The notes: a model not told the origin generated them from the letters alone. DNA of 64,000 nucleotides from Actinomyces glycerinitolerans (GCF_900098745.1 NZ_FQTT01000010.1:62001-126000), one strand, 5' to 3'; positions 1 through 8,713 are shown, counted from the stretch's first letter. Numbers and translations: made by a program.

Positions 1-333
1 AGCGAGGACCCCCTGCTGGAGGGTGTTCCGGCGGCCTTCCCCGCCTTCGTGGCCCACACCGATGCCGTCACCGTTCCGCCCGCCGACGGGGTCGTGCTGG
101 CCGGCTCGGCGTCCTGCCCCGTGCAGCTGCTGCGGATGCGCACCAACCTGTACGCCACCCAGTTCCACCCCGAGCTGGACGGCAACTACCTGGCTCACCG
201 CCTGTCCTTCTACGCCGGCCACGGCTACTTCGACGACGATCACCTGTCCGAGGTCCAGGAGGACGTGCGCCGCCAGGACGTGTCCGACTCCTGGAAGGTG
301 CTGTCCAACTTCGTGGCGCGCTATTCCCGCTGA
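1..333 (+). CDS. Class I glutamine amidotransferase, C-terminal part (5' end outside window)
   Basis: The open frame enters from the left edge and encodes the last 110 residues of a GATase-like protein. It keeps the TQFHPE motif that carries the catalytic histidine and glutamate of class I (triad) glutamine amidotransferases. It aligns from end to end with the C-terminal half of the protein encoded at 2171-2911 (shared EDPLL, CPVQ, TQF and PELD motifs), so the two are paralogues. The nucleophile-elbow cysteine lies outside the window. The substrate is unknown; the family includes stand-alone GMP-synthase-like amidotransferases. Confidence 0.8.
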   Translation, partial: SEDPLLEGVPAAFPAFVAHTDAVTVPPADGVVLAGSASCPVQLLRMRTNLYATQFHPELDGNYLAHRLSFYAGHGYFDDDHLSEVQEDVRRQDVSDSWKVLSNFVARYSR

Positions 334-499
334 GGGGCTCCGTTCGGCCGGGGCGTAACCGGCGCTCGCGGGTGTTCCGAGACGTGGACACCGGCTGTGG
401 CGCGGTGACAGGATGAAGCGATACCCGTGGGTGGACGCTCACGGATTCCCGAGTGCGAGGAGGCATCACCCGCCTTCGAGCACGGAAGAAGGTTCAATC

Positions 500-1186
500 A
501 TGTCCCGCATCGTCATTATCGGCGGCCACGGCAAGGTCGCCCTCCTGCTCGCCCCGCTCCTGGTGGAGCGCGGCGACGACGTCGTCTCCCTCATCCGCGA
601 CCCCGCGCAGGCGGACGACGTAGCCGCCACCGGGGCCACCCCCCTGGTCGTGTCCGTCGAGGACGCCAGCCAGCAGGAACTCGCCGCGGCCTTCGACGGG
701 GCCGACGCCGTGGTCTGGTCCGCCGGCGCCGGCGGCAAGGGCGGCCCCGAGCGCACCGAGGCCATCGACCGCGAGGCCGCCATCCGCTCCATGGAGGCCG
801 CGAAGGCCGCCTCCGTGCCTCGCTACGTCATGGTCTCCTTCGCCGGCTCCCACGGTCAGGATCCGGTACCGGCCGACCACCCGCTGCGCACCTACGCCAT
901 GGCCAAGCTGGCCGCCGACCGCCACCTGGTCGCCTCCGGGCTGGAGTGGACGATCCTCGGCCCCGGCCTGCTGACCCTGGACGAGCCGACCGGCCGCATC
1001 GACGTCGGCCGCTTCGACGGCGGGTCGCAGGCGCCGACCTCGCGGGCGAATGTGGCCGCGGTACTCGCCGCGGTGCTCGCCGAGCCCGCCACCGTCGGGA
1101 AGGTGATCCCCTTCCGCGACGGCGAAACCCCCATCGCCGAGGCGATCGCCGACGTCCCGGCCGAGTACGCCGACCTGGACAGCTGA
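500..1186 (+). CDS. NAD(P)-binding Rossmann-fold protein, atypical SDR / NmrA-like
   Basis: This 228-residue protein opens with a beta strand followed by GGHGKVA (residues 7-13), a Rossmann dinucleotide-binding loop of the atypical short-chain dehydrogenase (NmrA/YwnB) type. The later VSFAGSHG and MAKLAADRHL segments match the region after the missing catalytic Tyr-Lys pair in such proteins. Family members are usually NAD(P)H sensors or reductases. The ATG at 500 was chosen over an in-frame start 87 nt upstream because AAGAAGG sits just before it. The substrate is unknown. Confidence 0.85.
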   Translation: MSRIVIIGGHGKVALLLAPLLVERGDDVVSLIRDPAQADDVAATGATPLVVSVEDASQQELAAAFDGADAVVWSAGAGGKGGPERTEAIDREAAIRSMEAAKAASVPRYVMVSFAGSHGQDPVPADHPLRTYAMAKLAADRHLVASGLEWTILGPGLLTLDEPTGRIDVGRFDGGSQAPTSRANVAAVLAAVLAEPATVGKVIPFRDGETPIAEAIADVPAEYADLDS

Positions 1187-1302
1187 GGCCGACCGAGCCG
1201 ATCAGCCAACCCGGTGTGAAGTGTTGCCGCCCGCGGGCCTGTGCGTCAGGCCGGCGGGCGGCACGCATGCGGGGCGCATCCGCGCGCCCCGGGCGGCTCG
1301 GT

Positions 1303-2127
1303 TCAGCCGATGAGCCGATCGGCCAGCGGAGTGAGGAACTCGCTGACACCGCCCTCCACGCGCACCGATGCCAGCCCGTCAGCCGCCGTCGGGCCGCGGT
1401 TGATGACCACCAGTTCGGCGCCGCCGGCCAGCGCCTGCTGCACGATCCACAAGCCCGTGAGCACCGCCAGGCTCGAGCCCGCCACCAGCACGACGTCGCA
1501 GTGCCGGGCCGCCTGCATCGCCTCGTCCATGGCGGCCGGCAGACTCTCACCGAAGAAGACGATGTCCGGCTTGAGCAGGCCGCCGTACTCCTCGCAGCGC
1601 ACCGCCTTGAAGTCGCACGCCTCGGCGGCGGTCCGGTCGGCCTCCGGGGTTATGGCCACGCGGGCCGGGTCGGTCTCGCGCGGGTAGTCGGGGTTCAATG
1701 CGGTCAGGCGCGTGTCCAGGTCCGCGCGGGAGATCATGCGCCCGCAGCTCAGGCACACGACCCGGTCGTAGGCGCCGTGTAGCTCCCACACGGTGCGCTG
1801 CCCGGCGCGTGAGTGCAGCCGGTCGACGTTCTGCGTGGCCACGCCGGTCAGCAGACCTGCCTCCTCCAGCCGGGCCAGCGCCACATGCCCCGGCGTCGGC
1901 GTCAGCGGCTCCAACAGCCGCCAGGTGGCGTGGTTGCGGGCCCACACCCACCGGTACCACACCGGGTCGGCGACGAATTGCTGGAAGTCCACCGGCTCCA
2001 CGGGAGTGGTGCCCACGCCCCGGTAGTCGGGTATGCCGGAGTCGGTGGAGATGCCGGCGCCGGTGACGGCGAGCGTACGGCGGCCGGCCATTACCTCAGC
2101 GACGGTTTCGAGTGCTGACTGCGTCAC
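1303..2127 (-). CDS. SIR2-family NAD-dependent protein deacylase (sirtuin) with an altered zinc site
   Basis: This 274-residue sirtuin has the family motifs in order: GAGIS (23-27) for NAD binding, TQNVD (98-102), the catalytic His in ELHGAY (His117), and LKPDIVFFGE. Sirtuins remove acyl groups from lysines using NAD. The structural zinc site normally uses two CxxC pairs. The first pair is present (Cys125, Cys128), but the second reads Cys178-Glu-Glu-Tyr181, so the fourth ligand is tyrosine. Cys171 lies nearby and might substitute. The length resembles SIRT4-like bacterial enzymes. The gene ends about 40 nt downstream of the stop-side end of the amidotransferase-like gene region, and both read leftward. 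Confidence 0.9.
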   Translation of the reverse strand: MTQSALETVAEVMAGRRTLAVTGAGISTDSGIPDYRGVGTTPVEPVDFQQFVADPVWYRWVWARNHATWRLLEPLTPTPGHVALARLEEAGLLTGVATQNVDRLHSRAGQRTVWELHGAYDRVVCLSCGRMISRADLDTRLTALNPDYPRETDPARVAITPEADRTAAEACDFKAVRCEEYGGLLKPDIVFFGESLPAAMDEAMQAARHCDVVLVAGSSLAVLTGLWIVQQALAGGAELVVINRGPTAADGLASVRVEGGVSEFLTPLADRLIG

Positions 2128-2170
2128 GGGTGGTCACGACCGATCCTTGAGTCTGAATGGTTGGGGTTGC

Positions 2171-2911
2171 TTACTCCTCGCGGGCGAAATGGCTCACGAA
2201 GTTGCGGATGACCTGGCCGGCCACGTGCTCCTGCGAGCTGCGGGCCTCCGCCAGGATGTTGTCCACCAGCCCCGGGTCTCCGTAGCCGGCGTCGGAGTAG
2301 ACGGAGACGCGCTGGGCGAAGCGCTCGGCGTCGAGCTCCGGATTGAACTGGGTGCCGTAGACGCTCTTGCCGACTCGGATCATCTGCACCGGGCAGTCCG
2401 CCGAACTGGCCAGCAGGGTGGCGTGCGCCGGCACGTCGACCGCGCCCTCGTGGTGGCCGACGAAGGCGCTGAAGGTCTGCGGCATCCCCGCCAGCAGCGG
2501 GTCCTCGCGGCCCGCGGCGGTCAGGTACACGTCCGCGGTGCCGAGCGCCTCACCGAACTCGCGGGAGGTGGGGGTGCCCAGGTATCCGGCCAGCACCTCC
2601 AGTCCGAAGCCGGTGGCCAGCACGGGCACGCCCTCCTTCAGGGCGCGGGCCAGCAGCTCGCGCACCTGCTCCTCCACGCGCAACTGGGTGCGGGTCTTGG
2701 CCGATTCCGGCGTCGAGGTGTCGTAGGGACTGCCGCCGATGAACACGCCGGAGACGTCCGTGGCGTCGAAGGAGCCGGACAGGTCAATCTCCTCCAGCAG
2801 GATGTGCTGGAGGTACTCCGGCTGCAGCCCGCCCTGGGCGAGGAAGGAGTCGTACTCGTTTTGCGCGGCTTCCAACTCAGGACGCGTCGAGACCATGATG
2901 AAGGGCTTCAC
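2171..2911 (-). CDS. Class I glutamine amidotransferase-like protein lacking catalytic residues
   Basis: This 246-residue protein has a GATase1 fold: an oxyanion segment FIGGSPY (58-64), a nucleophile elbow and a C-terminal xPE motif. Two of the three catalytic residues are missing. The elbow, normally GxCxG, reads ATGFG (99-103) with glycine where the cysteine belongs. The HPE motif reads NPE (190-192). Glutamine hydrolysis is therefore unlikely. The frame is intact and the rest of the fold is well kept, so this is probably a selected pseudoenzyme, perhaps a regulatory or partner subunit of the paralogue at the left edge, which keeps HPE. Confidence 0.85.
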   Translation of the reverse strand: MKPFIMVSTRPELEAAQNEYDSFLAQGGLQPEYLQHILLEEIDLSGSFDATDVSGVFIGGSPYDTSTPESAKTRTQLRVEEQVRELLARALKEGVPVLATGFGLEVLAGYLGTPTSREFGEALGTADVYLTAAGREDPLLAGMPQTFSAFVGHHEGAVDVPAHATLLASSADCPVQMIRVGKSVYGTQFNPELDAERFAQRVSVYSDAGYGDPGLVDNILAEARSSQEHVAGQVIRNFVSHFAREE

Positions 2912-3031
2912 GCGATTACCATACGGGGTTTCGTGAGTGTGGGGCGCAGCGCGTCCGGGTGGGCCGCCCCACCCGGCGGTGAGGATGCCCCGGACTGTCC
3001 GCGGGACACGGCCCGGCCGGGTAAGCGGCGC

Positions 3032-3379
3032 TCAAGTGGTCTGCGTGATCAGCCACCACAGCCATAGCCAGCCGACGGTGACGGCGGCGCCGACGACGAT
3101 CGCGAACCAGGCCTGTCCGTGGCCCGTGTCGTAACTGGAGCGCAGGCGTCGCAATGCGACGCAGCCCAGGATGAGGGCGACCAGGCCCAGGCCGGGGATG
3201 GGGCTGAGGATCGCGCATGCCAGGGCGCCGACGGCGGTCGGGTCGGTGCGCTGCCGCGGGGCCTGGTATCCGGGACCGGCGAACACCTCGCGCGGGTGGA
3301 GTTGCTCGGTGCCCGGGAAGACGAAGCCGGGCGGCACGATCCGGGTGGGGTCGACGGCGTCGGGCTGCTCGGAGGTCAT
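3032..3379 (-). CDS. Small membrane protein, DUF4190-like
   Basis: This 115-residue protein has a proline-containing soluble N-terminus followed by two hydrophobic helices: ALACAILSPIPGLGLVALILG, then a short Arg-rich loop and WFAIVVGAAVTVGWLWLW. The layout (soluble head, helix, RRLR-type turn, helix) is that of DUF4190 actinobacterial membrane proteins. The ATG at 3379 was chosen because the upstream extension is a low-complexity shadow. No function is known. Confidence 0.65.
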   Translation of the reverse strand: MTSEQPDAVDPTRIVPPGFVFPGTEQLHPREVFAGPGYQAPRQRTDPTAVGALACAILSPIPGLGLVALILGCVALRRLRSSYDTGHGQAWFAIVVGAAVTVGWLWLWWLITQTT

Positions 3380-3479
3380 GACGCCATCGTGCCACGGACT
3401 GACGGGAGTGGCCGCGGGTTGCCTTCGCCTCACCGTCGGGCGTGCCTGACCCGCACCCGGCCCCAGGCCGTCTTGGTCG

Positions 3480-4112
3480 TCAGCCTTCTTCGGCGGCCGC
3501 CGTCTCCTCGGGGGCGGTGGTGGCGGCGACGCAGCCGGCGGGGGCGGAGATGGTCTCCCCGGATTTGAGCTGGCCGATCTCCTCCGCGGACAGAATGCCG
3601 GTGGAGTACTGGTCGCCCAGCACCACGCTGACGGTGGGGTCGGTGGCCTCCTGCGTCTCATCGATCTGCACGATCACGGTGCCGGTGAATGCCTGCCTGA
3701 GCGTGTAGGCGTTGGTCAGGCCGGCGGGGGAGGTGGTCAGCTGCACCTCGCCGGAGTAATCGCCCATGGGCCAGTCGGCCGTGCTGTTCACGGTCAGGCC
3801 GGCGTCTCCCAGGGTGTCTGCGACGCCGCCGGCCAGGCCGGTGGTGTCGGTGCCGTTGTAGACGTTGACCGGGATCGAGGTGATGTCCACGGTGGTGGCG
3901 TCCGTGGGCGGGCAGGGCTGCACCAAGGATTCGGTGTCATCTTCGGCGGTGGAGAAGCCCGGATCGTAGATGGCCGGCAGCAAGCCGCTCCAGATCATGA
4001 GACATACGACGGTCAGCACAGCCATCACCGCCAGCACACCGCCGATCACGATCGTCTGCCGGTGCTTGAGGCGGCGTCGGTACTCGGCGTAGGGGTCGGC
4101 GGAGGTGCTCAC
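3480..4112 (-). CDS. Membrane-anchored LytR C-terminal-domain-like protein
   Basis: About 210 residues: a basic cytoplasmic N-terminus (YRRRLKHRQ), one transmembrane helix (roughly 23-45), then an extracytoplasmic domain. The stretch IPVNVYNGTDTTGLAGGVADTLGDAGL is typical of the LytR_C domain (VxVxNGTxxxGLAxxxAxxLxxxGF). This domain is often found alone in actinobacterial envelope proteins, or attached to LytR-CpsA-Psr cell-wall polymer transferases. GTG at 4112 or 4118 could be the start; neither has a strong ribosome site. Confidence 0.7.
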   Translation of the reverse strand: MSTSADPYAEYRRRLKHRQTIVIGGVLAVMAVLTVVCLMIWSGLLPAIYDPGFSTAEDDTESLVQPCPPTDATTVDITSIPVNVYNGTDTTGLAGGVADTLGDAGLTVNSTADWPMGDYSGEVQLTTSPAGLTNAYTLRQAFTGTVIVQIDETQEATDPTVSVVLGDQYSTGILSAEEIGQLKSGETISAPAGCVAATTAPEETAAAEEG

Positions 4113-4337
4113 CCTCACAGGGTAGTGGACGGCCCGGGTCTGCGGGGCGCCGGCCAGGGCCGGGATGCAATACGATGGCAACGGCGCCTTGAATCCGCCG
4201 GTTCTGGGGGACTGGGCGGTGTGAACGAGACAAGTGAATGACCCCACAAAGGGCTGCTGCCCCCGGGGCCGCACGGTAGTGTCGTTTTGGTAAACGTCTA
4301 TGGCAGTTTGCCTTGGCAGGAGTAGAGGTGGGAACCG

Positions 4338-4778
4338 ATGACTGAATGGTCCTTCGAAGCGCAGATGCAGGCCGTCGAGGCGCTCTCGGACGCGTGTGCG
4401 CGCTGGATGCGCTCCGCCCACGTGGAGGAGATGTCCATTGAGGTGCAGGCCGTCGGTGCGCGCGCCGGCGTGCGCAGCCGTGCGCTGCGCTCCTCCGGGC
4501 TGATGCGCCGCGGGGGCTGGGAGGACAACATCGTGCCCCGGGAGGTCGTCGAGCCCGCCGTCAAGGTGCGCATCGCCATGGCCCGCCCCGGCGGCGGCGC
4601 CTGGACCAGGGGCGTGTTCACCATGAACAAACAGGACTACCAGCTCATCTCCGACTTCGACTACGACCACGAGCCCGTCCTCAATCCGCCCTACACCCCC
4701 GAGGACGTCGCCCAAGAGCTAGAGCTCTTCCCGCGCGACCCCAAGGCGACTCCGGACTGGATGAAGCAGAGCCGGTGA
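4338..4778 (+). CDS. Hypothetical protein, possibly YezG/DUF600-like
   Basis: A 146-residue soluble protein. The C-terminal part (VFTMNKQDYQLISDFDYD, then a PDWM tail) recalls the end of YezG/DUF600 immunity-type proteins, where an aromatic/Asp-rich strand precedes a Trp near the C-terminus, but this is only a visual resemblance. GAGGTGGGAACCG before the ATG is a good ribosome site. The stop overlaps the GTG of the next gene by 4 nt, so the two are probably translationally coupled. Confidence 0.6.
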   Translation: MTEWSFEAQMQAVEALSDACARWMRSAHVEEMSIEVQAVGARAGVRSRALRSSGLMRRGGWEDNIVPREVVEPAVKVRIAMARPGGGAWTRGVFTMNKQDYQLISDFDYDHEPVLNPPYTPEDVAQELELFPRDPKATPDWMKQSR

Positions 4779-5353
4779 GCAGCCCTTACCCCGACTATCC
4801 CCGCTCTCCGCAATACCCCCAGGCTCCGGCGCCATACCCACCGGCCGCGGCTCAGTCCCCACCCGGCGGCGCATACCCTGCGAACCAGGCGCTGTACCCG
4901 GTCCCGCCAGGAACCCCGCAGCAAGTGCCGCGCCCTCCCTACGGCCAGCCGTACTACCCGCAGGCGCGGTCCCGGCCCACCGGTGCGCACGCCTGGTACA
5001 TGGGACTGTTCGTATTCGTCTTGATTCCTGGTCTCGGGTCGATTGTTGCCGCGATTGTAATGATCGCCGTCGGCATTACTTGTCGCAGGGATCCTGAGCC
5101 TGCCCGCACCAACGGCACTGCGGCGGCCAGCTGGGGAGTGAACTATTTGCTCGCCACCATCCTCTTCCTGGGTGGCTTTTTCGTTGAGATGATCGTGCTT
5201 CCGCCCGATGACCTCAGCGGTTTTCTACCATCGATGCCTTACGTCACCTGGTTGATCATTTCCCTGTTCCACGTCATCATCAGTATCGCCTTCGGGGTCA
5301 GGGCGAGCCGCGGCAAGGTCGTCCCCTTCCGCGGCATCCCGTTCATCAGATGA
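4775..5353 (+). CDS. Pro/Tyr-rich N-terminus membrane protein
   Basis: 192 residues. The first 70 are proline/tyrosine/alanine-rich (PYPDYPRSPQYPQ style), as in many actinobacterial DUF4190/DUF4870-like proteins. The rest holds three hydrophobic helices (about 73-95, 115-140 and 150-175). The base composition drops in G+C in the membrane part compared with neighbours. The GTG start overlaps the upstream stop in a GTGA arrangement. No function can be assigned. Confidence 0.65.
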   Translation: MSSPYPDYPRSPQYPQAPAPYPPAAAQSPPGGAYPANQALYPVPPGTPQQVPRPPYGQPYYPQARSRPTGAHAWYMGLFVFVLIPGLGSIVAAIVMIAVGITCRRDPEPARTNGTAAASWGVNYLLATILFLGGFFVEMIVLPPDDLSGFLPSMPYVTWLIISLFHVIISIAFGVRASRGKVVPFRGIPFIR

Positions 5354-5417
5354 CTTCCTGCGCCGAGGTGTAAGAGTCCGGTGGAATGCGGCCGGCGGCC
5401 CCTTCCAGATCCCCCCA

Positions 5418-6590
5418 CTAGGCCTTGGCCAGTGCCATGTCGCCGGGGCGGATCCAGTCGCGGGCGCGCATGAACTCGCTGATGGCCAGAGTCAGCAGTG
5501 CCGGGGCCGCGAACTGGAATAGCACGATCGTGGCCAGCAACTGCGCCGTGGGCATGGCGCCGCTCATGGTCTGCCAGGTCATGATCTGACCAACCAGGCC
5601 CGCCGAGCCCATGCCCGAGCCGACGGCGTTGGACTCCATGTGCAGCACAACGGTCGCCACCGGTCCGAGCAGCGCCGATGCCAGCGTGGGCGGCACCCAG
5701 ATGAGTGGTCGGCGCAGGATGTTCGGCATTTGCAGCATGGAGGTGCCCAGGCCCTGCGCCAGCAGCCCGGACCAGCGATTCTCCCGGAAGGAGGCGATGG
5801 CGAAGCCCACCATCTGGGTGGTGCAGCCGATGGTCGCGGCGCCTGCGGCGATGCCGGACAGGCCCAGGATCACGCCGAGTGCCGCCGAGGAGATCGGCAG
5901 GGTCAGCACCATCCCCATGATGACGGCGACGATCACGCCCATCAGCAGCGGCTGCCGCTCGGTGCCCCAGTTGACCAGCTGTCCCAGCGCCGTCATCGCC
6001 GAGGAGATGGGCGGGCCGACCAACAGTCCGACGCCACCGCCCACGAGGATCGTGGTCAACGGGGTCACCAGGATGTCCACCGGCGTCCTGCCGGAGACCA
6101 GGCGGCCGGCCTCGACGGCCACACAGGCCGCCACGAAGGCGCCCAGCGGCTCACCCGGGCCGCGCAGCAGCAGTGCGGTGCCGACGTCGTCGTTCAGTAT
6201 GGCGCTGCCGGACAGCAGGCCGGAGGCCTGGGCGCCGATCTGCCCGACGGCGGCCGCGGAGATGACGACGAAGGTGTCGGCCCCCAGCCGGCGGGCGGTA
6301 CCCAGGCCAATGCCGGCGCCGGTGATCGAGGAGGCCACCCGCCCCATCAACACAATGAAGTCGCCGACGGTCCCGGGGATGAAGGCCCCGAGCTGGGTGA
6401 GGATCGTGCCGATGATCAGCGTGGCGAACAGGCCGTGCGCCATACCGGTCAAGCCCTCGATGAAGAACCGGTTGCCGAAGGCGCGCAGCCGGTCCAGCGG
6501 GCCGTGCGGCTCGGCGGGGGAGGCGACGTCTTTGGCGGGGATGTTGGCTGCGTTGTTGGTGGGGGCCTTGGGCTTGGAGGATGTGGACAT
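5418..6590 (-). CDS. PTS EIIC-like integral membrane protein (PTS_EIIC_2 family)
   Basis: A 390-residue polytopic membrane protein. Conserved blocks match the PTS_EIIC_2 family: GLTGMAHGLFATLIIG, VDILVTPLTTILVGGGVG, LTLPISSAALG, GTSMLQMPNILRRP and a C-terminal IRPGDM. The hydrophilic 45-residue head is not part of the family. There is no linked EIIA or EIIB, so sugar phosphorylation by this protein alone is uncertain. The ATG at 6590 follows GGAGGCTCCC; an in-frame upstream extension lacks such a site. Confidence 0.85.
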   Translation of the reverse strand: MSTSSKPKAPTNNAANIPAKDVASPAEPHGPLDRLRAFGNRFFIEGLTGMAHGLFATLIIGTILTQLGAFIPGTVGDFIVLMGRVASSITGAGIGLGTARRLGADTFVVISAAAVGQIGAQASGLLSGSAILNDDVGTALLLRGPGEPLGAFVAACVAVEAGRLVSGRTPVDILVTPLTTILVGGGVGLLVGPPISSAMTALGQLVNWGTERQPLLMGVIVAVIMGMVLTLPISSAALGVILGLSGIAAGAATIGCTTQMVGFAIASFRENRWSGLLAQGLGTSMLQMPNILRRPLIWVPPTLASALLGPVATVVLHMESNAVGSGMGSAGLVGQIMTWQTMSGAMPTAQLLATIVLFQFAAPALLTLAISEFMRARDWIRPGDMALAKA

Positions 6591-6905
6591 GGGAGCCTCC
6601 CATGGACGACGGGGGCGACGGCCTGCGCCCACGCTGGGTGTCAAGACACTAAAAGGATAGTCGGGACCCGTCGGGTGTCATGACACAAGTGGCGTGAGCC
6701 GCCTCTCCCTTACGCGTGGACCGCGGTGCGGGTCCGGGCCGACAGGTGGGGAAACTGATGCTCCGAAAACGGCACAAACGTCCCGGGTGCTGTGTGGTCT
6801 GACCTCGTGGAACCGCACGATTTCAACGATCCGTTGCCGCAGGGCAGGGGCCCCGCCGATCGTTCATGCCGGATTCGGACATTCGTCCTCCGGAGGCAGC
6901 GGGCG
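6591..6905. other. Gene-free stretch between niaR-like gene and EIIC gene
   Basis: This 315-bp stretch separates two leftward genes. I see no convincing gene, RNA or strong hairpin in it. It presumably holds the promoter of the EIIC-like gene. Confidence 0.4.
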
Positions 6906-7406
6906 TCAGCGCAGAATGCCGAGTTCGCTCAGTCGCGACTCGATGGTGTTCAGCTGCGCCTCCGAGTCGGCCTCAACCGTGTGGGCGTGCCAGCCGTTGG
7001 TCAGCTCGGACAGGGTGGAGGACTCGGTCATGCGCTCAAGAAAGAGGTCCAGCTCGGTGTGGTTGTGTATGAGCAGGTCCACCGTGATCTGGCCGTACAG
7101 GCGGTGCTCGATGATCGTGTCCAGAGCGGTGCCGCCGGCGTCGATGATCGCGGCCAGCTCGGCGGCCACCTGGTCGCGACCGTGCTGGACGTGGAAGACG
7201 CGGCGTGGCCGCGAAGTGGGGCGGGCCAGGACATAGCCGCGGTTGGTGGCGCGGATGGCGTGGCCGGCGGCACGCAGCAGGGCGACGTCACCCACGACGA
7301 TCTGCCGGGAGGCGCCGAGTTGCTCGCCCAGCCATGCCGCAGCCAGCGGGGTGTCGGCCTCCTGCAGGCGGTCCAGGATCGCCTGTCGGCGCTCGGATGC
7401 GTCCAT
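6906..7406 (-). CDS. niaR: NiaR-type niacin-responsive transcriptional repressor
   Basis: 166 residues. An N-terminal HTH_11 winged helix (RRQAILDRLQEADTPLAAAWLGEQLGASRQIVVGD) is followed by a 3H domain with the expected His motifs: VFHVQHG, IEHRLYGQITVDLLIHN and LTNGWHAHTVE. In Firmicutes and Thermotoga, NiaR/YrxA represses niacin uptake and NAD synthesis genes when nicotinate is bound through the 3H metal site. A GAGAGGA ribosome site precedes the ATG. A perfect 17-bp dyad lies about 190 nt upstream (7594-7610). No niacin transporter is visible nearby, so the target set is inferred only from the family. Confidence 0.85.
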   Translation of the reverse strand: MDASERRQAILDRLQEADTPLAAAWLGEQLGASRQIVVGDVALLRAAGHAIRATNRGYVLARPTSRPRRVFHVQHGRDQVAAELAAIIDAGGTALDTIIEHRLYGQITVDLLIHNHTELDLFLERMTESSTLSELTNGWHAHTVEADSEAQLNTIESRLSELGILR

Positions 7407-7593
7407 TTCGCGGTCCTCTCGATGCTCCTCTTGCTGCCCCACGGCGGGCTTGTTGCCGCGCGGCCGGCCCCTGTGAGCCGCCTCATGGGAACGTAGCACG
7501 GTTGCCATGGTCGACGGAACGGGTAGTGCTCGCGTGATTGGCGGTGCGACACGCCCGGGGCGTGGTGATTCGGGCGGCATTTTTCACCAGTTT

Positions 7594-7610
7594 GTCCCCA
7601 GCCTGGGGAC
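7594..7610. promoter_or_regulatory. Perfect 17-bp dyad, operator-like
   Basis: GTCCCCAG-C-CTGGGGAC is a perfect inverted repeat with 8-bp arms and one central base. It is upstream of the leftward NiaR-like repressor gene and could be its autoregulatory operator. That link is inference. Confidence 0.35.
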
Positions 7611-7847
7611 CGGCGGAGTGGTGGTGCGGCTGTAGGCCTGTGGAGACGGTGAGGGTAAGCGGTCGGAATTCATGTCAGACCCCCGCGAGACCATGGCGAA
7701 GCCGATCCGGGGTGGTCGGGCGACGGCGTCGTGCCGACCACTCCGGGACTGTCGATGCGGGCGGGCGGTGCCGGCTCCACAGGGCGTCCACAGCGATCGG
7801 CGCACCGTCCACAGGCCGAAGGGACTCTATGCACAACGACACGCCAG

Positions 7848-7895
7848 ACACATCATCTTGGGGTGGTGGCGCGCTCCGACCCCTAGGGGTAGTGT
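7848..7895 (+). promoter_or_regulatory. Candidate tandem NrdR boxes upstream of nrdHIE
   Basis: ACACATCATCTTGGGG (7848-7863) and CCCCTAGGGGTAGTGT (7880-7895) match the general NrdR box (ACAC-WATATATW-GTGT) at 11 and 10 of 16 positions. They start 32 bp apart, the helical spacing typical of NrdR box pairs. They lie about 145 bp before nrdH. The matches are imperfect, so this is a candidate only. Confidence 0.35.
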
Positions 7896-8037
7896 TTTGA
7901 ACAGCAGGGGGCGCTTGCCCTCCCGAGAACTACATGCGTGTGATTACGTGCCGGTAAGTCCCCGTTCGTGGGGTTCCGAATCGGCCGCACGCACCGCAAC
8001 CGTCCGACCATCCACCTAACGCCAGGAAGTGACTGAC

Positions 8038-8286
8038 ATGGCGATCACCGTCTACTCCAAGCCCAACTGCGTCCAGTGCGCCGCGACCTACCGCGCCCTG
8101 GACAAGGCCGGCCTGTCCTACGAGACGGTCGACATCACCCTGGACGCCGAGGCGCTCGACCAGGTCCGCTCCCTCGGCTACGCGCAGGCTCCCGTGGTCA
8201 TGGCCGGCGGTGAGCACTGGTCCGGCTTCCGCCCGGACAAGATCAAGGCTCTCGCCTCCGTCGCCGCCGAGGCCGCCGCCATCTGA
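8038..8286 (+). CDS. nrdH: Glutaredoxin-like NrdH redoxin
   Basis: 82 residues with a thioredoxin fold. The redox motif is CVQC near the N-terminus, followed by the NrdH signature [20 protein letters not shown]. NrdH delivers electrons from thioredoxin reductase to the class Ib ribonucleotide reductase. The ATG at 8038 lies about 10 nt after AGGA; a GTG 9 nt upstream would be too close to it. First gene of the nrdHIE operon. Confidence 0.96.
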   Translation: MAITVYSKPNCVQCAATYRALDKAGLSYETVDITLDAEALDQVRSLGYAQAPVVMAGGEHWSGFRPDKIKALASVAAEAAAI

Positions 8287-8302
8287 GCGGGGGCAGGCGT
8301 CC

Positions 8303-8713
8303 GTGAACGACCGCCCCCTCCTGGTCTACTTCTCCTCCACCTCGGAGAACACCCGCCGCTTCGTCGAGCGGCTCGGCTACCCCAGCGCACGCATTCCGCT
8401 GCGCTCGGGGGATCAGCCGCTGAGCGTTGACGAGGAGTACATCCTCGTCGTGCCCACCTACGGCGGTGGCGCCATCAAGGGCGCCGTGCCCAAGCAGGTC
8501 ATCAAGTTCCTCAACGACCCGCACAACCGGTCGCTGTGCCGCGGCGTTATTGCCTCGGGCAACACCAACTTCGGCGAGGCCTACGGCATCGCCGGCGACA
8601 TCATCGCCAGCAAGCTCAACGTCCCCTTCCTGTACCGGTATGAGCTGCTCGGCACCCCTACAGACGTCGAACGCGTCAAAGAAGGATTGGACAAGTTTTG
8701 GCAGAAACGCTGA
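8303..8713 (+). CDS. nrdI: NrdI flavodoxin-like ribonucleotide reductase stimulatory protein
   Basis: 136 residues. [15 protein letters not shown] forms the FMN phosphate loop and PTYGGG and [16 protein letters not shown] follow, all typical of NrdI. NrdI supplies the oxidant that assembles the dimanganese-tyrosyl cofactor of NrdF. The start is GTG. The 3' end overlaps the TTG start of nrdE by 16 nt, so translation is probably coupled. Confidence 0.96.
   Translation: MNDRPLLVYFSSTSENTRRFVERLGYPSARIPLRSGDQPLSVDEEYILVVPTYGGGAIKGAVPKQVIKFLNDPHNRSLCRGVIASGNTNFGEAYGIAGDIIASKLNVPFLYRYELLGTPTDVERVKEGLDKFWQKR

Larger units (their letters stand above)
7407..8037. other. Regulatory gap between niaR-like gene and nrdHIE
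   Basis: This 631-bp gene-free stretch lies between divergent genes. It holds a 17-bp dyad at 7594-7610 and two NrdR-box-like sites at 7848-7895. Open frames here look like non-coding shadows. Confidence 0.5.

Noticed and set aside
7672-8019. A 115-codon frame upstream of nrdH
   Set aside because: Arg/Pro-rich, no ribosome site, and it covers the candidate NrdR boxes.
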